From: an uncultured Porphyromonadaceae bacterium
GTDB lineage: Bacteria > Bacteroidota > Bacteroidia > Bacteroidales > Muribaculaceae
NCBI GenBank assembly: GCA_947175225.1
Contig: CAMWLX010000179.1
Span: forward strand, 1-7,132
DNA length: 7,132 nucleotides
Direction of reading: 5' to 3'
Shown: positions 1 through 7,088 of the stretch, in pieces
How positions within the stretch are numbered: the stretch's first letter is position 1
Layout: each line of letters opens with the position of its first letter
Program-made: the position numbers and the translations under genes
The notes under the pieces: generated by a model
Told to the model about the DNA's origin: nothing
The model's database searches: none
Seen by the model: only the letters and a program-made list of their open reading frames with translations

Positions 1-1002
1 CTCCTATCTTCAGAGCAAGCATCCAACGATGCGATTGCAAAATTTCATGCATCCTTAATATCGCCATCCACTTCTCTTTTAGATCTCACAGCCGGACTTG
101 GAATAGACGACATGTCATTTGCTTTCAACGACGTTGATGTGACAGCGTGCGAGATAGATACCATAAAATGTGAAACGTTGCATCATAATTCAGCCGTAAT
201 GGGAATTTCCAATAAGCTAACAATATTCAATGTTGATTCCATAGACTTTATCCGTGAATGCAACAAAAAATATGATGTAGTGTATGCAGATCCGGCACGT
301 AGAAATGATTCCGGAGCAAGAGTTCATGCACTTTCAGACTGCCAACCTGACATTCTATCAGCTTTGCACGACATTCTTAGAGTCGCTCCACGTCTGCTTA
401 TAAAGAGCTCTCCCCTCTTGGATCTTACATTGATCCGCAATACAGTGACCGAACTCAATCAAATCTATGTCGTTTGTTTCAAAGGAGAATGTAAAGAAGT
501 CCTTATAGACATTCAGAAAGATTCTTCATTTGAAGGAGTGACGGTAGTAGATATCGACAGATATGGAGAATTATCACGTTTTCATTCCAAATTTTTGACA
601 ACAAACTTAGACTCCAAAGCACCCGTATGCAACAGGAAAAATGCCTCCGACTACACGTATCTTTACGAACCGAATGCAGGAGTCATGAAGACAGGAGCAT
701 GGTCTGAACTCACAGGCAAATTTCCTGAATTATCAAAAGCCGATACAAATACTCAGATTTTTCTCTCAGATGTGCTTTATAGCAATTTTCCCGGCAGAGT
801 AATGCAGATATACTCCGAGCCTGACAAAAAGGCTCTGAAGGCTCTTAAAGGGGCTAAAATAAACATAGTGTCAAGGAATCATCCATTATTGGCTCCACAA
901 ATCGCCACAAAATTTTCATTAAAGCCAGGATCTGAAAGATTTTTATATGCATTCAGATATCGAGAAACTCCAACAATATTACTTGCAACTACTGTAAAAT
1001 AG
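1..1002 (+). CDS. Class I SAM-dependent methyltransferase with THUMP-like C-terminus (5'-partial)
   Basis: The reading frame is open from base 1, so the first ATG in the window (112) is internal and the true start lies upstream. The 333 visible residues (numbered here from base 1) begin with an EQASND stretch typical of this family before the methyltransferase core. The SAM-binding motif I is LLDLTAGLGID at about 26-36, the acidic motif II is ACEID at 49-53, and the catalytic-type motif is DPARR at 97-101. The later part contains YLYEPNAGVMKTGAW and FPGRVMQI, which resemble the ferredoxin-like domain of Porphyromonas PG_1098. The last ~45 residues, with SRNHPLL and a basic GSERFLYAF stretch, resemble the THUMP-like domain. 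Family proteins are roughly 390-400 residues, so about 60 are missing. The DPxR motif and THUMP-like domain suggest an RNA substrate, but the target is unknown. It ends 7 bp before the sigma factor gene, so the two may share a transcript. Confidence 0.88.
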   Translation, partial: LLSSEQASNDAIAKFHASLISPSTSLLDLTAGLGIDDMSFAFNDVDVTACEIDTIKCETLHHNSAVMGISNKLTIFNVDSIDFIRECNKKYDVVYADPARRNDSGARVHALSDCQPDILSALHDILRVAPRLLIKSSPLLDLTLIRNTVTELNQIYVVCFKGECKEVLIDIQKDSSFEGVTVVDIDRYGELSRFHSKFLTTNLDSKAPVCNRKNASDYTYLYEPNAGVMKTGAWSELTGKFPELSKADTNTQIFLSDVLYSNFPGRVMQIYSEPDKKALKALKGAKINIVSRNHPLLAPQIATKFSLKPGSERFLYAFRYRETPTILLATTVK

Positions 1003-1009
1003 ATCCAAA

Positions 1010-1531
1010 ATGAGCCGGGAAAAAGAATTTGAACGATACTTCAAACGATATTATACGCCTATCGGCATGTATGTGATGCGCTATTGTGAGAGCGCAGAGG
1101 AGACGGAAGACATAGTGCAAGAAACGTTTTCAATTGTATGGCAAAAGTTTTATGACCAAGATTTTCCAGACAACTTCAAATCCTATCTTTACAGAGTGGC
1201 TCATAATATCACCATTGACCATCTACGGCGAAGACATTCTAAAGAATTAACAACGCCTTTGGAAGAGATAGGAGAATTAGAAGTTACGGAAGAGGCAATC
1301 GACACTTCGGAAAGAGATGCAAGACTCTGGATAGCAATCAGCAAGTTGCCGGCGCGGTGCAAGCAAGTATTTCTTATGTCAAAACGAGATGGCATGTCGC
1401 ATGCCGAGATAGCAGATGAATTGAATATCTCGACAAAAACTGTCGAAAATCAAATCACTAAAGCATTTAAGATCCTCAAAGAAGATCTGGACCCGTCCAA
1501 AGGAAAAATATTCTTTCTTCCTTTTCTATAA
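1010..1531 (+). CDS. ECF-type RNA polymerase sigma-70 factor (FecI-like)
   Basis: This 173-residue protein has the two-domain form of an extracytoplasmic-function sigma factor, of normal family length. Region 2 spans about residues 6-75: the core-binding segment ETEDIVQETFSIVWQKF is at 31-47, and the -10 recognition helix SYLYRVAHNITIDHLRR is at 58-74. An acidic linker (80-100) leads to region 4 at about 103-157, whose helix-turn-helix MSHAEIADELNISTKTVENQ covers 129-148 and would contact the -35 element. The C-terminus is an unusual short hydrophobic tail, IFFLPFL. No N- or C-terminal regulatory extension is present. The ATG at 1010 is the natural start because region 2 begins almost at once. 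Next to an anti-sigma factor and an STN-bearing receptor, it is inferred to be the output of a cell-surface signalling system that activates the receptor operon. It may be expressed from the methyltransferase transcript, since only 7 bp separate them. Confidence 0.93.
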   Translation: MSREKEFERYFKRYYTPIGMYVMRYCESAEETEDIVQETFSIVWQKFYDQDFPDNFKSYLYRVAHNITIDHLRRRHSKELTTPLEEIGELEVTEEAIDTSERDARLWIAISKLPARCKQVFLMSKRDGMSHAEIADELNISTKTVENQITKAFKILKEDLDPSKGKIFFLPFL

Positions 1532-1549
1532 TTTTTTTCAAATATTTAT

Positions 1550-1584
1550 AGGGGATTCTTTAAGCAATCGAGTCATATAGGTAA
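1550..1584 (+). promoter_or_regulatory. Candidate ECF-sigma promoter between sigma and anti-sigma genes
   Basis: The 72-bp gap between the sigma stop and the anti-sigma start opens with a T-run (1532-1538) and then contains GGGGAT at 1551-1556 and, after a 15-bp spacer, GTCATA at 1572-1577 within CGAGTCATATAGG. This GGGGAT / GTC-TATA layout resembles sequences I recall in the same position at other Bacteroidota FecI-FecR loci, which is memory rather than a search. It does not match the Bacteroides housekeeping -33/-7 pattern well. If real, it would let the sigma factor drive the anti-sigma, receptor and lipoprotein genes. No transcription start is known. Confidence 0.3.
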
Positions 1585-1603
1585 AATCCCAAAAGAAACT
1601 GAT

Positions 1604-2074
1604 ATGACGAATGTATTAGACAATGAATCTGAGTTTGTGATCGGTCACTACAAAGATGGAACCCTCCTTCCCAATGAAGGATGGCGTCGATTTAAACTGA
1701 CGCACCGCATTACTTCTTTCAAGCGCTATATAGCAGCAGCAAGTGTGGCCACCGTTGTATTGGCGGCTTCTGCATCACTTTATTATTTCTATGCCACCAA
1801 TAGTAACCAAGCCACTGAGACAATACACTTGACACCAACCAATGAGACGCAGTCTACAACGGAAAATAAGATCGAAAAGATAGAATTTTATAATGCTCCA
1901 TTAAAAGAAGTTGTAGCTGATATCGAACGTGTATATGTTGTAAGTATCTCAAATGTGCCAGAGGAAGAAGTAAGAGTCACAATTTCTTACGAGGGGACAG
2001 CACAAGATGTCGTAGAAACTATCAACGAACTGCTTAATACAAACTTAGTAATTATAAGTAGCATCAAGGAATGA
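1604..2074 (+). CDS. Compact FecR-type anti-sigma factor lacking the central FecR domain
   Basis: This 156-residue single-pass membrane protein is the likely anti-sigma partner of the ECF factor encoded just upstream. Residues 1-41 form a short, basic-ended cytoplasmic segment, 42-63 a clear transmembrane helix (IAAASVATVVLAASASLYYF), and 65-91 a Thr/Asn/Gln-rich periplasmic linker. Residues 93-152 match the DUF4974/STN-like pattern at the C-terminus of FecR proteins: IEFYNAPLKEVVADIE, then VRVTISYEGTAQDVVETINE, then a final beta-strand. FecR proteins are usually about 300 residues, with an ~80-residue cytoplasmic domain and a ~95-residue FecR domain after the helix; that FecR domain is absent here. 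The chosen ATG is the only plausible one, as no ATG, GTG or TTG occurs upstream in frame before the sigma stop. The gene overlaps the receptor gene by ATGA, indicating translational coupling. Inferred role: hold the sigma factor until the receptor's STN domain signals. The family is uncertain because similarity is limited to the C-terminal third. Confidence 0.78.
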   Translation: MTNVLDNESEFVIGHYKDGTLLPNEGWRRFKLTHRITSFKRYIAAASVATVVLAASASLYYFYATNSNQATETIHLTPTNETQSTTENKIEKIEFYNAPLKEVVADIERVYVVSISNVPEEEVRVTISYEGTAQDVVETINELLNTNLVIISSIKE

Positions 2075-4782
2075 AACACAAAATAGCCATTGTAGCAACC
2101 ACTATGGCATTTTCTGCCCTATCGTTGCAAGCCCAAAATGTAACTTTAACTGCTACTAATAAGAGTGCCGAGAGTGTATTTGCTGATATCATGCATCAGA
2201 CGGGAAAAAATTTCATATATCACGCAGATCTTCTCAAGGATTTAAAAGTATCCGTAAAAGCAAAAGATTCACCACTCCACGAAGTGCTCAGCAAGATTTT
2301 CAAAGGGACTGGAATCTCATACAAAATCAAGGGAAACAATGTCACCTTAAGAAAAGACAAAGTCACATTCACTGCCAAGTACACTATAAGTGGATTTGTC
2401 AAAGAAGCTGGAAATGATGAAGCTCTTGTTGGAGCTACAGTTCTTGACCTTAGATCAGGAAAAGGCACCATCACGAATGCCAATGGATTCTATTCACTCA
2501 CAATTCCGGAAGGAGATGTTGATTTAAAAGTGCAGTATGTGGATTTCAATCCATATCTATCTGGAATTTTCTCATTGACCAAAAACAAGCAATTGAATAT
2601 CACTCTTGCGATGACGCATAAATTGGAGGAAGTGACGGTCAACGCATCTGTTAACAACTCAAAAGCTATGTTGACGGCGGAAATAGGAAGCCTAAATCTC
2701 ACCAATGCAGCCATTAAAGCTACTCCTGTAATTTTTGGAGAAAGTGATGTAGTGAAAACCCTTCAGCTTGAGCCTGGAGTATCTGCCGGAATTGAAGGAA
2801 TGGCAGGAATGTATGTTCATGGAGGAGACTCCGATGAAAATCTCTTCATGCTCGATAATATTCCGCTTTATCAAATTAATCATTTTGGAGGACTTTTCTC
2901 AGCTTTCAATACAGAAGCGTTGCGCAATGTAGACTTTTATAAGACTACCTTCCCTGCCAAATATGATGGCAGGCTGGCATCTTTCATGGACGTTCATACA
3001 AAAGACGGATCGCTCAAGGAGCATCATGGAAGTTTCAAGCTTGGTTTAACTTCCGGGGCATTTGACATAAATGGTCCTATCATAAAAGACCGAACTTCCT
3101 ATTCATTTGCTATCAGGCGCTCATGGTATGATCTATTAACCATCCCTGCCATAGCCATAGCTAACAAACTCAATCAATCTTATAACACTCATTTCAGATA
3201 TGCCTTTACTGATATCAATGCCAAATTGAACCATCATTTCTCAGACAGATCAAGCGCATACCTAATGCTTTATTATGGAGAAGACTACTTGTATGCGGGC
3301 GAAGATGATAAAGGCAAAGAAAGCTATGATTTTGAATTTGGATTTACGGAAAATGATGGAGTTATTAGCCCAGTCCCCACACCAATACAAAAGTCCGAAT
3401 CGGAAAGAGACAATTCATATACGGACACACGAGCAAAATTGATTTGGGGAAACATAGTGGCATCTGCCGGATGGAAATATGTATTCTCACCAAAGCTTTT
3501 TGGAGAAGTGACCGGAGCTTTCACTCGCTATTTTTCATCCTTGCGGAACAATAAGGAAAACTATGATATTACCGGTGACAATATTAATAGCTTCTCAAAA
3601 ACAGCTTACACCCATAAAAATAATATCAACGATATCATACTACGAGCTGATTTCAATTACCTTCTAACACCGGAAAACAAATTAGATTTTGGAGCGTCAT
3701 ATACTCATCATTCTTTTCTTCCTTCACTGGGTGTGCATACTTTGACGAAAGACAATGAATGGATAAAGGCATATGATAACATACCACATTATCATGCAAA
3801 TGAAATTAACTTTTACCTATCTGATGATTTTTCAGTGGGCAATTGGCTGAGGGCTAATGCAGGGCTTCATTACAGTTTATTCAACTTTGGAGGTGAAACA
3901 AAGAGCAACTTCTCCCCTCGCTTTTCAATACGGGTCACTCCGTTTCATAACTTTGCCCTAAAGGCTGGATACTCAAGATCTGTTCAGTATGTACATCAGT
4001 TGGCAGAAAGCAGCATTTCACTCCCTACTGATCAATGGATTCCAATTACAGGAAACCAAAAGCCTCAGACAGCAGAAAAAATTGCCTTAGGTGCATATTG
4101 GTCAACGCCCGACAAGCAATACACATTCTCTGTAGAAGGATATTACAAATGGATGTACAATCTGATTGACTATACTGATGATTACTATCTCGTGCCACCT
4201 ACAAGCAGTTGGACTGAGAAATTAGGTATTGGGGAAGGAAAATCAAAGGGAATTGATTTTAAAGTGACAAAAGAATTTGGAAAAATCACCGGACACATCG
4301 CATACTCTCTTTTGTGGGCACACAGAAGGTTTCCGGAAAAGAATAATGGAGAATGGTTTCCAGCCAGATTTGACAACCGTCATAAAATCAATGTGGCTCT
4401 TTCATGGAAAATCAACGACAAATGGGATGTCGGGGCATCATGGACAGGTATGAGCGGCAATAGAATCACATTGCCATTGCAATGCTGGAGCGATCCGTTA
4501 TTGGGACCATGGCATTTCGACATGGATTACCAAGAGAAGACCAACAACTATCGCCTGCCCTTCTATCATCGTCTTGATTTATCGGCTACCCGCAAGACAA
4601 AAGGAGGGTATTGGATATTTAGCGTCTATAATGCATATAGCTACATGAATGTGATAGCAGTAAGACGAGATTGCGATACAGGATATTATGATACGTCAGG
4701 AAAATATCATTCAAATAATGTATTCCAACATATCAGAGCAATTCCAATTATTCCTTCAGTCTCTTACACATGGATTTTCTAA
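2071..4782 (+). CDS. TonB-dependent outer-membrane receptor with STN signalling domain
   Basis: This 903-residue protein is a TonB-dependent transducer: it binds a ligand at the cell surface, imports it with TonB energy and reports occupancy to the anti-sigma factor. Residues 1-21 are a signal peptide cleaved after LQA. An STN domain follows at about 23-95, then a CarboxypepD_reg-like beta-sandwich at about 105-180 (ISGFVKEAGNDEALVGATV, NGFYSLTIPEG), then a possible TonB box at EEVTVNAS (186-193). The plug spans about 213-312, with GESDVVKTLQLEPGVS, HGGDSDENLFMLDNIPLYQ and FPAKYDGRLASFMDVHTKDG. The usual VRGG of the plug is VHGG here (249-252). From about 320 an aromatic-rich beta-barrel runs to the final Phe, as in outer-membrane proteins. 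It lacks a SusD partner and is followed by a DUF4249 lipoprotein, so it is not a typical SusC. It overlaps the anti-sigma gene by 4 bp. The substrate (iron chelate, peptide or other) cannot be inferred. Confidence 0.93.
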   Translation: MKHKIAIVATTMAFSALSLQAQNVTLTATNKSAESVFADIMHQTGKNFIYHADLLKDLKVSVKAKDSPLHEVLSKIFKGTGISYKIKGNNVTLRKDKVTFTAKYTISGFVKEAGNDEALVGATVLDLRSGKGTITNANGFYSLTIPEGDVDLKVQYVDFNPYLSGIFSLTKNKQLNITLAMTHKLEEVTVNASVNNSKAMLTAEIGSLNLTNAAIKATPVIFGESDVVKTLQLEPGVSAGIEGMAGMYVHGGDSDENLFMLDNIPLYQINHFGGLFSAFNTEALRNVDFYKTTFPAKYDGRLASFMDVHTKDGSLKEHHGSFKLGLTSGAFDINGPIIKDRTSYSFAIRRSWYDLLTIPAIAIANKLNQSYNTHFRYAFTDINAKLNHHFSDRSSAYLMLYYGEDYLYAGEDDKGKESYDFEFGFTENDGVISPVPTPIQKSESERDNSYTDTRAKLIWGNIVASAGWKYVFSPKLFGEVTGAFTRYFSSLRNNKENYDITGDNINSFSKTAYTHKNNINDIILRADFNYLLTPENKLDFGASYTHHSFLPSLGVHTLTKDNEWIKAYDNIPHYHANEINFYLSDDFSVGNWLRANAGLHYSLFNFGGETKSNFSPRFSIRVTPFHNFALKAGYSRSVQYVHQLAESSISLPTDQWIPITGNQKPQTAEKIALGAYWSTPDKQYTFSVEGYYKWMYNLIDYTDDYYLVPPTSSWTEKLGIGEGKSKGIDFKVTKEFGKITGHIAYSLLWAHRRFPEKNNGEWFPARFDNRHKINVALSWKINDKWDVGASWTGMSGNRITLPLQCWSDPLLGPWHFDMDYQEKTNNYRLPFYHRLDLSATRKTKGGYWIFSVYNAYSYMNVIAVRRDCDTGYYDTSGKYHSNNVFQHIRAIPIIPSVSYTWIF

Positions 4783-4833
4783 ACCTGTTAAAGTTGCTTA
4801 AACTTATTTTCGAATACAATGAAATAAAAAATC

Positions 4834-5919
4834 ATGAGAAAATTATATAGAAAGGCACCTCTTATTCTTTTAACAGCTTTAATTGGGCCATTGACAAGCT
4901 GCTATACAAATTTTGAACCTGATCTTGAGAGCACTCCAGTGGTGTGCATCAATTCTCTTCTCAAAGCAGGAGAGAAAATAAAAGTAGAAGTGACGAGAAC
5001 TTGGAGATACACGGAAGGCACACCAACAGTAGGCCTTGATATAAGTTTGAAAGATGCCATTGTTTACCTTTACGTAAACGATGAACTGGAAGAGAAATTG
5101 TCTTTTCACCAACTTTCAGAAGATAACGATGGTTGGTGGAATTACCCGAGCAATGGAGTGGATTGCTATTTTGCTGCTCAATATATTCCCAAGAGTGGCG
5201 ACAAAATTAAGATCGTAGCGATGGATAAAACTTATGGCGAAGCGTCAGCTGAAGTTACTATTCCTTACCCTATAGAAATAGATGATGTGAAGACAAAAAT
5301 CACCAAATTGGATGCTTCATACGATCAAACCAACGACACATACATTGCAGACTTTGAAATGATGCTCAGTGTCAAGTTTACAGATCCAATCTCAATAAGC
5401 AATTATTATATCTTCGATATGCAAACATCAGCTTCTATCTTCCAACATTCAGAAGATGAACACTATCAACAGAGTGTAGAGTCTATTAGGATCGATCCTG
5501 ATTATGGATTTGAACCCATATTTTCAGAGCATATCTCCCCGTTAGAAACAATCATAACAGATGCGTACGGATTATACACAGTATTCTCCGACCGTCAGAT
5601 TTCCGGCAACCAGTATAGCCTTGAGATTCCTTTAAGTGGCAGTTACAGATGTGATTATAGATATCATCCTGAAATTGATCAGAAACTCAATCTCAACATT
5701 GATCTTGGACATATTTCAACAGCCTATTATAATTATATGATGTCGCTTTGGGCAAATACCGAAGGGATAAGTGGGGCCTTAGGAGGTGTCGGTTTGGGTG
5801 ACGCTGTTTTTGAATTCAGCAATGTCTCCACTGGGGCTGGAATAGTGGCAACCCAGGCTAACTCTACATATGAGTTAGATATTCGTGAAATCGTCAATCA
5901 ACATATCAATAATGATTGA
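4834..5919 (+). CDS. DUF4249 family outer-membrane lipoprotein
   Basis: This 361-residue protein has a lipoprotein signal sequence: a basic start (MRKLYRK), a hydrophobic stretch and the lipobox LTSC, giving lipidation at Cys23. The mature part begins CYTNFEPDLE with several acidic residues, compatible with but not proof of surface export. From about residue 29 to 345 it follows the DUF4249 pattern: a first strand TPVVCINSLLKAGEKIKVEV with a following TRTW, then ALIVYLY-like strand DAIVYLYVND (74-83), GDKIKIVAMDKTYGEASAEVTIP (in 122-144), and a C-terminal FSNVSTGAGI-type segment. DUF4249 genes commonly follow TonB-dependent receptors in Bacteroidota, and their biochemical role is not established as far as I know. 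It is probably an accessory to the receptor, possibly in ligand capture, in the position SusD occupies in other systems. It starts 51 bp after the receptor gene, in an AT-rich leader without a strong ribosome-binding site. Its last 45 bp overlap hemW on the other strand. Confidence 0.87.
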   Translation: MRKLYRKAPLILLTALIGPLTSCYTNFEPDLESTPVVCINSLLKAGEKIKVEVTRTWRYTEGTPTVGLDISLKDAIVYLYVNDELEEKLSFHQLSEDNDGWWNYPSNGVDCYFAAQYIPKSGDKIKIVAMDKTYGEASAEVTIPYPIEIDDVKTKITKLDASYDQTNDTYIADFEMMLSVKFTDPISISNYYIFDMQTSASIFQHSEDEHYQQSVESIRIDPDYGFEPIFSEHISPLETIITDAYGLYTVFSDRQISGNQYSLEIPLSGSYRCDYRYHPEIDQKLNLNIDLGHISTAYYNYMMSLWANTEGISGALGGVGLGDAVFEFSNVSTGAGIVATQANSTYELDIREIVNQHINND

Positions 5920-7080
5920 GTCGGAAATGAGTATTTCATGTTCACTTATGAAGATATTATTTCCTATTGAAACGAGTGCTCCCCTTTCTAACAAAGGATT
6001 GCAATTAGCCTTCAACTTAGCATAAGCTGACTCTCCAAACCTGACACGAAAATCTTCGAGAGGAATTCCTTCTTTCATTCGCATTCGGGTCATCACGTAT
6101 TCTTCAATTAGTTCTCCAAATGAAAGGCGTTCCATCTCATAAAAAGGGATGGAACCCTTTTCTTTTGAATGTGGTGAGGTCCAGTATTCTATATAGCCTC
6201 TCAAATCTGCTCTGTTAGCTTTCCTTATTCTCTCCCCATCGTAGCTGTGGGCAGAGGGACCTAATCCAAGATAGGGCTGTTGCAGCCAGTAAGACGAATT
6301 ATGTCGGCTTCTATATCCGGGAAGCGCGAAATTACTGGTCTCATAATGGTCGTATCCCGCTCTTTTCAACTCGTCAATGAGGAGAAGAAACATCTGTTCT
6401 ACAATGTCCTCAGATGGCTCTATCAATCGTCCGGTATCGCGTAATACAGTCAGAGCGGTTCCTTCCTCATACATTAGAGAATATGCCGATATATGCTCAG
6501 GATGCAAGCTGATTGCAGTCTGAAGATCATTTCTCCACCTCTCAATTGTCTGCCCGGGAAGCCCGAACATAAGATCTATAGAGACATTAGTGAAAATATT
6601 TCTGGCAAGCCGATACGCTTCAAGGGCTTCTTTGCTTGTATGTCGCCTTCCAATAGAACGCAATGTGTCATCATCAAAAGTCTGAATACCCATGCTCAAT
6701 CGATTGATTCCACCCTTTTTCCAGACCCTAAGAATATGCTCATTCACATCGTCTGGATTGACCTCTAACGTGAATTCCTCCACATCTCCTATATAGGGCT
6801 TTATAAAATCGCATAAGCGGAGAAATTCTTCCTCAGGCATAAGAGAAGGCGTGCCCCCTCCGATATACACTGTACGGAGTGGGCACGCAATTTCTTTTAT
6901 TCTTTCTTTAAATTCGGAGCATAAAGCATCTACATATCCATGCCAATCGGCAATTCTATCTCCTGCGCTGAAAAAGTCGCAATAGATACACTTCTTGCGG
7001 CAATAAGCAATATGTATATAGAGTCCTCCCCTTTCGGAAGCAACTGCCACGCAGTCAATGCCTTCTGCTCCTATTTGCAT
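5875..7080 (-). CDS. hemW: Radical SAM heme chaperone HemW
   Basis: This 401-residue protein is HemW, long misannotated as oxygen-independent coproporphyrinogen III oxidase. HemW binds heme and delivers it to respiratory enzymes, using a 4Fe-4S cluster. The cluster motif CX3CX2C is Cys27, Cys31 and Cys34 (HIAYCRKKCIYCDF). The residue after the third Cys is Asp then Phe, without the fourth Cys seen in HemN. The family's GGGTPS is at 74-79, EVNPDD at 106-111, GIQTFDDDTLRSIGRRH at 131-147, DLMFGLPGQT at 169-178 and the HemW-type HNSSYW at 260-265. The C-terminal domain ends with a LISDSIIIDML segment matching the usual family end, so the gene is full length. Most relatives have HIPFC where this one has HIAYC. 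The ATG at 7080 gives about 19 residues before GLYIHI, longer than usual. A GTG at 7050 is an alternative start, preceded by AGAAGG. It lies 8 bp after an upstream partial gene on the same strand. Confidence 0.92.
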   Translation of the reverse strand: MQIGAEGIDCVAVASERGGLYIHIAYCRKKCIYCDFFSAGDRIADWHGYVDALCSEFKERIKEIACPLRTVYIGGGTPSLMPEEEFLRLCDFIKPYIGDVEEFTLEVNPDDVNEHILRVWKKGGINRLSMGIQTFDDDTLRSIGRRHTSKEALEAYRLARNIFTNVSIDLMFGLPGQTIERWRNDLQTAISLHPEHISAYSLMYEEGTALTVLRDTGRLIEPSEDIVEQMFLLLIDELKRAGYDHYETSNFALPGYRSRHNSSYWLQQPYLGLGPSAHSYDGERIRKANRADLRGYIEYWTSPHSKEKGSIPFYEMERLSFGELIEEYVMTRMRMKEGIPLEDFRVRFGESAYAKLKANCNPLLERGALVSIGNNIFISEHEILISDSIIIDMLIDDFTNI

Positions 7081-7088
7081 GTTCGGTA

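Noticed and set aside
2220..2883. Several minus-strand open frames of 63-87 codons opposite the receptor gene
   Set aside because: They lie opposite the STN, CarboxypepD_reg and plug coding sequence, their products look like low-complexity shadow translations, and similar shadows recur at 3324-3524, 4185-4376 and 4879-5112.
4791..4805. Short inverted repeat AAGTT-GCTTA-AACTT between the receptor and lipoprotein genes
   Set aside because: The stem is only 5 AT-rich base pairs with no T-run after it, too weak for a terminator or a clear regulatory hairpin.
4819..4827. ATG-AAA-TAA minimal start-stop frame in the leader of the lipoprotein gene
   Set aside because: A two-codon frame is expected by chance in AT-rich sequence and nothing else supports translation or regulation there.
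2071..5919. SusC/SusD polysaccharide utilisation locus
   Set aside because: The lipoprotein follows DUF4249 rather than SusD, the receptor lacks a typical SusC partner arrangement, and no glycoside hydrolase, lyase or hybrid two-component regulator is present in the window.
5924..5937. Hairpin GAAAT-GAGT-ATTTC just past the lipoprotein stop, considered as a terminator
   Set aside because: The stem is 5 AT-rich pairs, there is no following T-run, and it lies inside the conserved C-terminal coding part of hemW.
6493..6768. A 91-codon plus-strand open frame inside hemW
   Set aside because: It is antisense to well-conserved HemW motifs (GIQTFDD, FGLPGQ), has no recognisable domain and no ribosome-binding signal.
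5875..7080. HemN (true oxygen-independent coproporphyrinogen III oxidase)
   Set aside because: The fourth cysteine of the HemN CX3CX2CXC motif is missing, and HNSSYW and the overall length fit HemW.
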